The translations under genes were made by a program, and so were the position numbers. A stretch of DNA of 64,000 nucleotides. Source: Ceratotherium simum simum (lineage: Eukaryota; Chordata; Mammalia; Perissodactyla; Rhinocerotidae). The DNA is taken from positions 939,256 to 1,003,255 of the forward strand of contig NW_004454240.1 in assembly GCF_000283155.1 (NCBI RefSeq), written 5' to 3'. Under the pieces are notes generated by a model. The model was not told the DNA's origin, ran no database searches, and worked only from the letters and a program-made list of their open reading frames with translations. Positions within the stretch are counted from its first letter, which is position 1; the number at the start of each line of letters is the position of its first letter. This document shows positions 27,201 through 64,000 of this stretch, piece after piece.

Positions 27201-27987
27201 CACCCATGTTTTCTAACATTTTTAATAGCTTCATTTTTTTATTTTTAAATATGTTATCCACATGTAATTGATTTTGGTATAAGGAGTGTTTAGGTAAGAA
27301 TCCAATTCTTATTTTTTTCCAAATGGTCAGCCAATCATCTTCAAATTATTTGTTGTTAATCTTTCCCCCACTGATTTGAAATGTCATTTTGTATCATGAA
27401 CTAAATTTTCATATGTATTTGCGTCTATTTCCAGACTCTCTGTTCTATGGTTTCCACTTTCTCCCATATCATACACTTACATGCTTATCTGTAAAGGAGG
27501 AAAACAGGTCAGTGTTCCAGGAGAGCGAAGACTTAGAGAAGACAACTCTCTTAAAATACCACGTTACAAGAAGAAAAATACTTCATCTGTGTACCTCTAG
27601 AGGGCAGCACTGTAAACTATAGGGTGGAAGTAACATAAGGACAGGTTCAAAGTTCATCAAAATGAAGAACTTTCTAGAAATTACACATATTCAACAATGC
27701 ATTGCAAGGAGTTGTGCACTCTTGGTCACTAACAGAGATGTTATACAGAGGATTCATGCATTGGGTCGGAGGCTGGACTCCTATGATTCTAAAATCCCTT
27801 TTTATAATTCTCATTTTATAACTAATCAAGTCATACACTCCACAGACTCTAAATGAAATAAACGTACACTTTTTGAGAAAAGTCATTTTGCCAACAGAGT
27901 AGGACTAAACTAAGAGAAAAGAGAATTTTTCAAATCTCACCAATCATCATCCTGGATCTTCGACTGGCTAGCCTCTTCTGCAGACAT
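5994..27987 (-). CDS. GCNA: Germ cell nuclear acidic protein, SprT-like domain protein
   Basis: GCNA (ACRC) is a germ-cell nuclear protein that binds SUMO and helps clear DNA-protein crosslinks. The ten coding exons join in phase to 462 aa; human GCNA is about 690 aa. The N-terminus has four SUMO-interaction-like blocks, a short hydrophobic run followed by acidic residues (YILTVDSSSD, YVVIDSDSEDE, LILVIDDDES, PVIIEDD). A basic linker follows (about 175-215), then the SprT-like domain from the PGCF motif to about 370 with HEICH at 320-324 and a third His at 337, then a zinc ribbon with C374, C377, C395 and C398. The catalytic HExxH is intact. The long Asp/Ser repeat array that names the human gene is absent, which explains the shorter length. 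The gene is downstream of OGT on the same strand, about 1.8 kb away, and convergent with CXCR3. Confidence 0.96.
6546..6750 (-). CDS. GCNA: GCNA SprT catalytic exon
   Basis: Codes residues 312-380 and carries the HEICH zinc-protease motif (320-324), DSHGDAW with the third His (337), and the first CxxC pair (C374, C377). The donor is GTAAGA, and the arginine codon split AG|G joins the next exon exactly. Confidence 0.96.
7827..7965 (-). CDS. GCNA: GCNA SprT-domain exon (KKMLRTAG)
   Basis: Codes residues 266-312 (LPEKIDISWNKKM to KVCDSA), the strand-rich N-terminal part of the SprT-like domain. Acceptor TTCTCAG, donor GTGAAG; the split Asp codon G|AC leads into the catalytic exon. Confidence 0.95.
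8600..8790 (+). repeat. MIR SINE
   Basis: Typical MIR core and tail: loss of unique codon structure, CCCATTTTACAGATGAGGAAAC, then CTTACCCAAGGTCACATAGC. It lies in the GCNA intron between 7966 and 9178; L2-like sequence surrounds it. Confidence 0.8.
9179..9323 (-). CDS. GCNA: GCNA exon with PGCF motif
   Basis: Codes residues 217-265 (CKIPGCFLRDLENSK to SSVFHKK), the entry into the SprT-like region. Acceptor TTTGCAG, donor GTAGTC, which is a weaker donor than its neighbours. Confidence 0.93.
9717..9982 (-). mobile_element. ERE SINE, minus orientation
   Basis: Head GGGGCTGGTCTGGTGGCATA at the right, tRNA-derived body, and a T-rich left end (A tail). A target-site duplication starting CTCAGAGA flanks it (about 9701-9716 and 9983-9998). 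Confidence 0.9.
9983..12541. other. GCNA intron with MIR/L2 fragments
   Basis: A MIR lies at about 10450-10630 (CAGATGAGGAAACTGAAGCT and a following GTTAAGTGACTTACCC). L2-like sequence lies at about 10080-10440. I see nothing exon-like elsewhere. Confidence 0.5.
12542..12608 (-). CDS. GCNA: GCNA 67-nt basic linker exon
   Basis: A small exon found only by phase bookkeeping: the exons on either side do not join in frame without it. It codes residues 195-217, a Lys/Arg-rich linker (QKRRGPSEKKPSAAKFEK) that resembles the human linker. Acceptor GTTAGAG, donor GTATGT; both split codons are Gly. Confidence 0.9.
13626..13994 (-). CDS. GCNA: GCNA acidic-region exon without repeat array
   Basis: Codes residues 72-195: two SIM-like blocks (LILVIDDDES, PVIIEDD), a Glu/Ser/Asn-rich middle and the PAPVVEQPRKKKNKTKN basic end. 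In human the corresponding region holds a long tandem array of about ten-residue Asp/Ser units; here none is left. Acceptor TTTCAG, donor GTAAGC. Confidence 0.93.
14378..14685 (+). mobile_element. hAT-type MITE with inverted ends
   Basis: The left end CAGTGGTTCCCAAA and the right end GAGCCACTG-like sequence (reverse complement CAGTGGTTCTGAGAGCT) are inverted copies, as in Charlie-derived MITEs. Family not determined. Confidence 0.5.
14686..16526. other. GCNA intron, right part
   Basis: Unique or very old sequence; I see no exon or clear repeat. The intron spans 13995-16526 and has a GC donor at its 5' end. Confidence 0.4.
16527..16609 (-). CDS. GCNA: GCNA exon with SIM YVVIDSDSEDE and GC donor
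   Basis: Codes residues 44-72. The acceptor is CACTCAG. The donor reads AAAG then GCAAGT, a GC-AG intron. Only the GC position gives a codon phase (one base left) that matches the next exon. Confidence 0.9.
18025..18695 (+). mobile_element. Tigger-type DNA transposon, internally deleted
   Basis: TIRs (CAGTAATCCCTCCTTATC at the left, reverse complement CAGTAGTCCCCCCTTATCC at the right) are bounded by TA at 18023-18024 and 18696-18697. The interior keeps the 5' part of a pogo/CENP-B-like transposase. The element lies in a GCNA intron. Confidence 0.85.
18333..18488 (+). pseudogene. Tigger transposase N-terminal remnant
   Basis: The frame opens MAPKRKSSDAGNSDMPKRS and continues through VKVLDLIRKEK, the start of the Tigger helix-turn-helix. 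Similarity ends abruptly after about 50 codons and the DDE catalytic part is gone. Confidence 0.8.
18952..19144 (+). mobile_element. ERE SINE, plus orientation
   Basis: Head GGGGGCCAGCCCAGTGGCAT, tRNA-like GGTTCGGATCCCGGGCG box B, and tail CAATCTTCCTCAC. It is diverged and somewhat short. Flanks share an AGTxTAAAAGAATA-like duplication. Confidence 0.85.
19759..20013 (+). mobile_element. ERE SINE, young full-length copy
   Basis: Full-length copy with clean head (GGGGGCCGGCCCGGTGGCGC), box B and a pure A tail of about 22 bases. A 13-bp duplication AAAAAGCTCCTGT flanks it. Low divergence suggests a recent insertion. Confidence 0.93.
20297..20333 (-). CDS. GCNA: GCNA 37-nt exon
   Basis: Codes residues 32-44 (FVARRSIQKENTS). 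Acceptor GATTTAG, donor GTAAGT. It is phase-consistent on both sides and matches the VARRA-containing segment of human GCNA. Confidence 0.88.
20739..20785 (-). CDS. GCNA: GCNA 47-nt exon, first SIM
   Basis: Codes residues 16-32 (CYILTVDSSSDAELES), a hydrophobic-then-acidic SUMO-interaction-like motif. Acceptor TTTTGCAG, donor GTAAGT. Confidence 0.92.
21770..22300 (+). mobile_element. Possible old ERV LTR
   Basis: The stretch has LTR-like features, including a TATA-like CTATATAAC and AATTAAAACTTCC near the right end, but I cannot name a family. No coding retroviral sequence adjoins it. Confidence 0.35.
22585..22613 (+). repeat. (CA)n microsatellite
   Basis: About 14 CA dinucleotides with one T interruption; likely polymorphic in length. 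Confidence 0.9.
24471..24680 (+). mobile_element. ERE SINE, short-body subfamily
   Basis: Head GGGCCGGCCCCGTGGC and a tail ending CTACTGGGGCTTTGGGG plus an AATA-rich tract, a different 3' body from the CAATCTTCC type. An 18-bp perfect duplication AATTAAACAAGATAATAT flanks it. Confidence 0.9.
25573..25805 (+). mobile_element. ERE SINE inside L1M fragment
   Basis: Full ERE with head GGGGCTGGCCTGGTGGCG; the duplication AAAAGTATGACCAATTTTA flanks it. It splits an older L1M-like 3' fragment. Confidence 0.9.
25806..27400 (+). repeat. L1M-type LINE 3' fragments
   Basis: Phrases typical of old L1 3' regions occur (TTACTGGGTCAAAGGACATG, CAGATTGCCTCC, GTACCAATTTATATTCCC). Frames are broken throughout. 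Confidence 0.6.
27941..27987 (-). CDS. GCNA: GCNA first coding exon
   Basis: The exon starts at 27995 after TACAG; ATG is at 27987-27985, giving MSAEEASQSKIQDDD before a GTGAGA donor. This start is chosen because it is the only ATG in the exon in the right frame, eight bases after the acceptor. The N-terminal residues differ from human, so the start rests on splice logic, not on similarity. Confidence 0.85.
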
Positions 27988-28496
27988 GTCCACGTCTGTA
28001 GTCAAGACAAAGAAATACTTTTTTAAGAAAACCAGAACCTAGAACCAATTAGACATTTCTACATTCTGCACTTATCTTTGAGCAGCTTCTTCATCCTAAT
28101 GTAAAGCCAAAACTTTGCTCTGTGAAGTGAGAAATTTAAATTTGTTTGTTGCAAACTTTCCTGGACGGAGAAAACTTGAGACAAGGCATACCACCCCCTC
28201 TCTCACCTTGCCCCACCAAAGTTCTTTGCAGATCAATCAGAAAGCCCAAAGCACACGGTGGCCCCTGATGTTAAGGCATCTCGACCACCACATGTTATGG
28301 AGATGTGCAAGGAGGACATTGATTCATTTATTAGCCCCCAGATAAATTTTCTCCCCGTTGTAAGGCTTCTGTATGCACTAACCCCCACTGCGTCACCAGT
28401 CCAGTGCTCTCTTGCCCTTAAACGGATTCCCACCCCTCACATTGCCACCAGCCTTCCACTCTCCCCACGCCTTCACTCTTCCTACTCCTGCCTCCC

Positions 28497-29790
28497 GCCC
28501 CAGCCAGTCTTGCACCAATCAGGCCTCGACCTCTCTACTCATCCCCCACACCTCCATCCCTCTGCTCCCGCCTCTTGTCCCCAGGAGGTCTTGCGTGATC
28601 AGGCCCAGACCCGCCCCCAACTCCCACCCCCAGCCAGTCTTGTGCCAATCAGGCCTCAACACCTCCACTCACGCTGCCACGCCTCCACTCACCACCCCCC
28701 CACCCCCGCCTCTGGTGCCCAGGAAGTCTTGCAGCATCAGGCCAAGACCCCTGCCCCCACTCCTGCCCCAGCCAGTCTTGCACCAATCAGGTCTCGACAA
28801 CTCCACTCACCCCACCCACGCTTCCACTCCCCCCTCCCCCACCTCTTCACCCCCTCCCCCACACACCCCCTCCTGCCTCTCGTCCCCAGGAAGTCTCGCA
28901 GGATCAGGCCAAGACCCCTCCCCCCACTCCCTTGCACCAATCAGGTCTCGACACCTCCACTCACCCCACCCACGCCTCCAGCCCCCCCCCACTCCCGCCT
29001 CTCGTCCCCAGGAAGTCCCGCAGGATCTGGCCAAGACCCCTCCTCCCACTCCCACCCCAAGCCTGTCTTGCACCAATCAGACCTCGACACCTCCACTCAC
29101 GCCACACACGCCTCCACCCCCCACCCTGCTCCCGCCTCTCGTCCCCAGGAAGTCTCGCGGGATCAGGCCAAGACCCCTGCCCCCACTCCAGCCTGTCTTG
29201 TACCAATCAGACCTCGACACCTCCACTCGCGCCACCCACGCCTCCACCCCCCACCCTGCTCCCGCCTCTCGTCCCCAGGAAGTCTCGCGGGATCAGGCCA
29301 AGACCCCTGCCCCCACTCCAGCCTGTCTTGTACCAATCAGACCTCGACACCTCCACTCGCGCCACCCACGCCTCCACCCCCCACCCTGCTCCCGCCTCTC
29401 GTCCCCAGGAAGTCTCGCGGGATCAGGCCAAGACCCCTGCCCCCACTCCTGCCCCCAGCCAGTCTTGCACTAATCAGACCACGAAACCTTCATTAACCCC
29501 CCCAAGCCTCCACCCCCTTTGCCCACCTCTCGTCCCCAGGTCTCGTACCATTAGGTCCAGACCCATCCCCCCACTCCCACCTCCCACCCCCAGCCAGTTT
29601 TGCACCAATCAGGCCTCGACACCTCCACTCATGGCCCCCCCACGCCCGCCTTTCCCTCCCAGTGTATCAGGCATCGATAAGGCGTCCACCTCCCACACAC
29701 ACACCACTACCTGCCCTCCACCTGCCCTGGCTTCTACCCTCTACTCTGACCTCAGTCAGCCAGCCGGCCTTCCACCCATCAGGCATCGAC
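28497..29790 (+). repeat. GC-rich minisatellite in GCNA intron 1
   Basis: Nine to ten tandem units are marked by CACCAATCAGxCCTCGACA and by GTCCCCAGGAAGTCTCGC. The best copies recur at exactly 130 bp (GATCAGGCCA at 29161, 29291 and 29421); earlier units vary from about 122 to 168 bp. The plus strand is C-rich, so the GCNA sense strand is G-rich. Long proline-rich open frames here result from composition. Confidence 0.9.
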
Positions 29791-30174
29791 CACCTCTACG
29801 CTCCCACCACCCCCACACCCCCACCAGCCCTCCACCTCCACCACCTTACACTCCCAAATCACTCCGCCAGCTGTTCTTCCACCCCTCAGGCCTAAACACC
29901 CCAAAACCACACACCACGTCCCACCCTCTACCCCCCCATTCCCCATCTTCGCTTTAGCAGAGTTAATATCCCTAACAAAAAAAATCTCTTCTTCCGAAAG
30001 CCCTTTTAAGTGGAAACAGGAAAAATATTTTGTCAGAATCTGTCCCAAGGTTCACGGACAATCAGAGTGTCTAGGGCATATGGCAGTCCTGGTTTTAATT
30101 AAGTCCGCTCAACTAGGATGAGCTTCAAGATTGTTCCTGCTTCAGTACCCACCTCAGCCCCACCAGTCACCTAC

Positions 30175-30250
30175 CTGCTCTGGCCGCCTCTGGCGTGGCC
30201 GATTGCCGTTCAACTCCCACTGCGCGTGGAAGGAGTGCGAGATCCCGAGC
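30175..30250 (-). other. GCNA: GCNA 5' non-coding exon (inferred)
   Basis: A GAGCAG then GTAGGT donor at 30174 ends a CpG-containing stretch just below a TATA box. It would splice to the acceptor at 27995. The upstream end is inferred from the TATA position. Confidence 0.65.
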
Positions 30251-30278
30251 AACTGTGAGGGGCGGCAATCGCGAGACC

Positions 30279-30285
30279 TTTTATA
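30279..30285 (-). promoter_or_regulatory. GCNA: GCNA TATA box
   Basis: CTATAAAAGG on the minus strand puts the start near 30250, inside CpG-dense sequence. Confidence 0.65.
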
Positions 30286-30301
30286 GAGCCCAAGCTCAGT
30301 G

Positions 30302-30346
30302 TGACGTAGGAACTGACGTGTTCCCGCCCTCCCTGTACCCACCAAT
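30302..30346 (-). promoter_or_regulatory. GCNA: GCNA upstream promoter elements
   Basis: Within 45 bases upstream of the TATA box are two CRE-like TGACGT sites (30302, 30314), an E2F-type TTCCCGCC (30321-30328) and a CCAAT (30342-30346). E2F6/PRC1.6 and CRE-type factors are known regulators of germline genes; binding here is inferred. Confidence 0.5.
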
Positions 30347-32090
30347 CACAGCGTGGTCACCAAGCAAATTTAAACTTCGCAACTATGAACTCAAATTTAG
30401 CGCTCAGCCGCAGTGCTTCCGGAATGTCTCACTTCAACCGGGTATTGCTTATTTGTCCCAAAAGTGCCATTTCATGCAGAGCTCAGGGCCCCAAGCCTGT
30501 TTCTGTACTTCGGCGATCCCTAAATTAACTTTTTGGGTGACAGGGAAAAACTCAGCTGAGTCCTCCCCAACCAAGTTCCATCCTTGTGAGGACTTGGATA
30601 AGCGGGCCCTGTTCCTTGCTTGAACTGTGCAAACCTTTACGTCCGTTTGCCTGCCCTCCAAACTACTCTGAGGTGGGGCGGGGGGTGTGGTGGGGGTGGG
30701 GAATGACACACGGGGGAGGCCACCTAGACCAAGGCAGCAACCCAACAGCACCTAGCAACACGGAACTACGACATTCGCTGGAACCCTGAAGATAAAGAGG
30801 GGTTGTTACTTAAGATTCTTGGCACTTGCTCCAAACACACCAAGAAAAACACAAACGGAGAAAGCAGATACTTTTTAGATTGTGCCCATTTCTCTGGCAG
30901 ACACCTATTTCATAATTTAAGCATTTGGCCACCAAAATACAAATAAAATGTCCCTGCATTTCAAGTTATTAATAATATTTAGTTAATTTCATGCTAGGCA
31001 CTATTCCAAGTGTTTGATGTGTTTATTCCAAGTGATTTAATCCTTATGACACTTTAAAAAGTAGGGAATGTTAGCACTCATTTTACAGAGATCACATGGC
31101 TAGAAAGTAGCAGAGCTGGGATTCAAACTCCAGCAGCACTAGTTTCAAAACCTAAACTGTTAAGCACCAAACTGCCTACATACATATGTAAAAGTACTTT
31201 CTGAGCTGAGAGAGAATTAGATAAAACGGGCTTATCATTATAACCCTATCTCTACAACAAACTTGGAAGTTTACCTCCACGAGCCTTTTCTATAAAAATG
31301 GGGATGATGTAACTGCGTGCCTCAGACATTTGGGCAAAGAACCTGAATGTTAGCTGCAGTTAATATTAAGAGGCATGTGCTTCAAGTAGAGAGAGTTAGG
31401 ACTGGAATCTAATCATAAGTTACAAGTTCATTCAAGGTGCACAAGCAACTCCTTTAGACTGAAGGCAGGAGGAGCTGAAGTAGACTGGAAATAACTGATG
31501 CTGATTCCTAACAAATAGAAGAGGGTGGGGGTAAGAACCTTCATGAGGAGGCTACTGGACACCTTTCTTCCCCCACCATCTTTTAGGAAACAAACACTAA
31601 TTCACATTAGGGCTTTGAGGGTCACAACCCACAGAAGTTGAGAGGTAAATCACCTGAAATTTTATTGAAAAATATTCTCATTAATATCTGAGAAAACAGG
31701 CAGCTAAAGAGCCTGTTCTGGTCCCTGATGCACTGATATCCTCCTCCCTCATACCCGTGGCTGAGTTCAACCACCATACAGAGCAGGAAGGAATAGTCCA
31801 CATAAAGAATCAGACTACAAGGGTAGGTGAAGCCAGAGCCGTCAGGAACAAGCAACAACGGCTGTGCCCGGAGTTGCAGGCTTTGTCATTGTTTTAATGG
31901 ATCATACAGCAACCCCACCCCTCTACCAGACTTGGCTGAGAAAACAAAATAATTCTTAATATCATAGCTATACTAGGGAAATCTGGTCCCTTTCTTCAGA
32001 GCTGTTCAAGTGTAGGTTTCATCATTGGATAACCCTACTATTCTGTCCAAAGCTCAATTTAACAGAACACAAAATACAACAGCCATATTA
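30347..32090. other. GCNA-OGT intergenic spacer
   Basis: Contains a G-rich run on the plus strand (about 30671-30702) and a MIR at about 30990-31170 (TTTTACAGAGATCACATGGC). No exon is seen. Confidence 0.5.
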
Positions 32091-32094
32091 AGGG

Positions 32095-34188
32095 CAAATC
32101 ATTCATTTATTGTTTAAAGATTGCAAGACAACATCTGGATTTCTGTAGCACAATTTAAATGTTTTACTTTTTTGATAAAGCATAGTATAATAGAAAAAAA
32201 CAATTAGTTTCCAGTAATACCTATATCTCTATTCAGAATTAAGTCTTCCACAGACATGTTACCTGGAAACAAAAGCCTGTTACAATAAGCAAAGCTTCAA
32301 CCAGAGCGGCTACTTTTCGCGCCAGGAAAAAGTTCATCCCTATAGGAGGAATGATGTGCTATATAAAATGGCTGTAAGGTTACAGCCTTGAGGGCATTGG
32401 AAGTATATTATCCTATTCCACATTAAGTAGTTTGGTGAAATTCAAACATCAGTTTATCTGCAACCATGCTGGCAACCTTTAACTGACATTTCAATCAGGT
32501 AAAAAATAAATTAAGAAATTCCTAAACTGATGTTTCTTGATTTACATTGTTAAAAGGTACACAGTTCATTAACACGTAATTCTGGCTAAGAATTGCATTT
32601 GAGATTCCTTGCTCAGATTTTGGTAACAGTAAGAATCTTTCAGAAATTCAAGTTCTTATTAATCAATAATTCGTCAGCTAGGATACATTCAGACATCAGC
32701 TGCAACTACAGAATAGGTGCACTGTCTCAGTGCTTTGGAAAGACATTATAATCTAGAACACTACTAGCAGACAAAAATTATCTGTTACTGGATAGCATAA
32801 GTGCAATACAGCAAGACAAAACATATTCATATGTTGGCTTGTTTAAGCCTCAAGCCCTCGATCCTTTGCTGAGATTCAATAATTTTATTCCTATGGTTTT
32901 TAAGAACTCAAGCTCCAGGAGGGCTAAAGTCTCATTTGTACTCCAAACCAAGTAGCGGTACAGTTCGCTACTACTGAGGCTGAATCCATACAGACTTCAA
33001 GACCAAGTCCAGAAGACAGTATATAATACCCTAGAAGGTCTGAAAAATAATTACTCATATACATAGCTGGTCCTTCAGAGCTTTTTACCTATAACATGTT
33101 TTTTGATGAAAATTATTTAATGTATTGGAGATAAAACTGTGATTTACGGATCAAATATTTGAATACTTATACTTACCTGGGATTTCATTTCTGCTGAAAG
33201 AAATAGGAAGAACAGGACTCACTTAAAAAAAAACAAACTTTAGAAAGGAAGGTAAAAATCTTATCACACACTATCAGTTTTGGAAGCAGCATAGAGGGGC
33301 AGTCGAAGGTAAAACACTGGTGAAATACGTCAAAACTAGGCCCAAAAAATCTATATTAGTATCATCAATGACAGTACCACAACTGTGCCCTTTATAATTA
33401 ATAATCACTCCTTAAGAATTTTCATTTGGCACCAGATGACGTGTTTAAGAGAAACACTCTGGGATGTTTTGAATCAGACTTGGTTTTGTTAGCTGAGTTA
33501 CAGGAGAAATTTTAAAGTGGGGGGAGGGGAAGGGAAGGAAATGGACCAGAAGAAAACGGAGTCATCACCTAAGCCAACAAAGCACTGATAGCTCCAAACA
33601 TTAGGTCAGACACTAAAACGACTGATATAGGCTCAAGTGGTTTATAAAACCTATAAAAAGACTACACCAGCAAAGTCCCCATGAATCTGTAGAGTTCAGA
33701 AACTAAAACAAGGAACATTTTAGCTTAAAACCTCATCTCAAGAGAATCATATACACTTCACATGAATAAAAATACCTGAAACCAAACATTTTTAAAAGCT
33801 CCAATACCCAAAATATAAAGAAAAAAATTAAATTCAGAAGACTCAATCAATCCATGGAATCACAAAATGGCTGGACAATCTATATCTCCCCTCCACACTA
33901 ACCATCCCATGGAAGACCAAGGGAGATCAGACCTTCCAGACCTATGCACCACCTGGTTGCTGCCAAATTCTATGGAGATTCCTCATGGAACAGCAGTTTC
34001 CCATCTCGTATGTCTCTCCCTATCATGCAGGAAGCAAGTCTGACTGTGCTATTCTATTATCATTATTTGTCACCCATCTGCAACATGATACTGTACAGAT
34101 AAGTAAAAAGTACGTTATCTAGTTCCCTTTCCCCCAGAAGGTTGAGGCTCAGGTATAGGGGTAATTCTCCTGTGCATACAGTCTTTAT
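32095..34188 (-). other. OGT: OGT 3' UTR
   Basis: About 2.1 kb of AU-rich sequence, free of recognisable interspersed repeats and so probably constrained. It contains splice-like signals around 33177-33193 and 32262 (see findings). Confidence 0.75.
32106..32111 (-). terminator. OGT: OGT polyadenylation signal
   Basis: AATAAA on the minus strand, about 2.1 kb after the OGT stop, which matches the usual OGT 3' UTR length. A second AATAAA at 32883-32888 could give a shorter form. Confidence 0.7.

Positions 34189-64000
<29,812 letters not shown>

Larger units (their letters stand above)
20786..27940. other. Large GCNA intron 2, repeat-filled
   Basis: Contents in order: an LTR-like stretch (about 21770-22300), a (CA)n tract, L2-like sequence (about 23560-24170), two ERE SINEs, and L1M-type sequence (about 25440-27400, interrupted by an ERE). 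No exon is visible. Confidence 0.55.

Noticed and set aside
28258..29957. Overlapping proline/serine/threonine-rich ORFs of 340-410 aa on the plus strand
   Set aside because: They run through the minisatellite in two frames at once and have no recognisable domain or promoter. Lack of stops follows from C-rich composition.

Overview
The window is mammalian nuclear DNA, almost certainly from the X chromosome of a perissodactyl (horse, ass, zebra or a relative). Two observations support this. First, the gene order is the reverse complement of human Xq13.1 (OGT, GCNA and CXCR3, with CXCR3 in opposite orientation). Second, it carries about ten copies of the tRNA-derived equine repetitive element (ERE), a SINE restricted to Perissodactyla; species cannot be resolved further by eye. 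The rest of the repeat content is ordinary mammalian: MIR, L2, L1M, Tigger and hAT MITEs, and MaLR LTRs.

Layout. 899-3530 (+): CXCR3, two exons, 369 aa. 3531-5500: tail-to-tail spacer with a MaLR/MLT1-like solitary LTR. 5500-30250 (-): GCNA (ACRC), ten coding exons plus a 5' non-coding exon, 462 aa, with a TATA-containing promoter near 30.28 kb and a 130-bp-unit minisatellite in intron 1. 32.09-64 kb (-): OGT, 21 exons in the window. The missing first exon must supply only 37 coding nucleotides to make the usual 1046 aa, so it should lie just past the right edge. Every exon junction of GCNA and OGT given here was joined by hand and its codon phase agrees with its neighbour.

The three genes are neighbours by synteny, not an operon. 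OGT is the nucleocytoplasmic O-GlcNAc transferase, GCNA a germ-cell SprT-like protein acting on DNA-protein crosslinks, and CXCR3 the CXCL9/10/11 receptor of T and NK cells. The most interesting points are: (1) GCNA has no acidic repeat array, the feature that gave ACRC its name; (2) OGT intron 4 holds isolated CpG/TGCGC-rich islands and a 25-nt candidate decoy exon, in the intron whose retention controls OGT in other mammals; (3) an intact mitochondrial-OGT start and leader overlap the exon-5 polypyrimidine tract; (4) a decayed duplicate of OGT exon 15 lies in intron 18; (5) an open CXCR3-B-like N-terminal extension runs into CXCR3 exon 2; (6) one GCNA intron has a phase-supported GC-AG donor. 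I found no evidence of a wholly new gene system.
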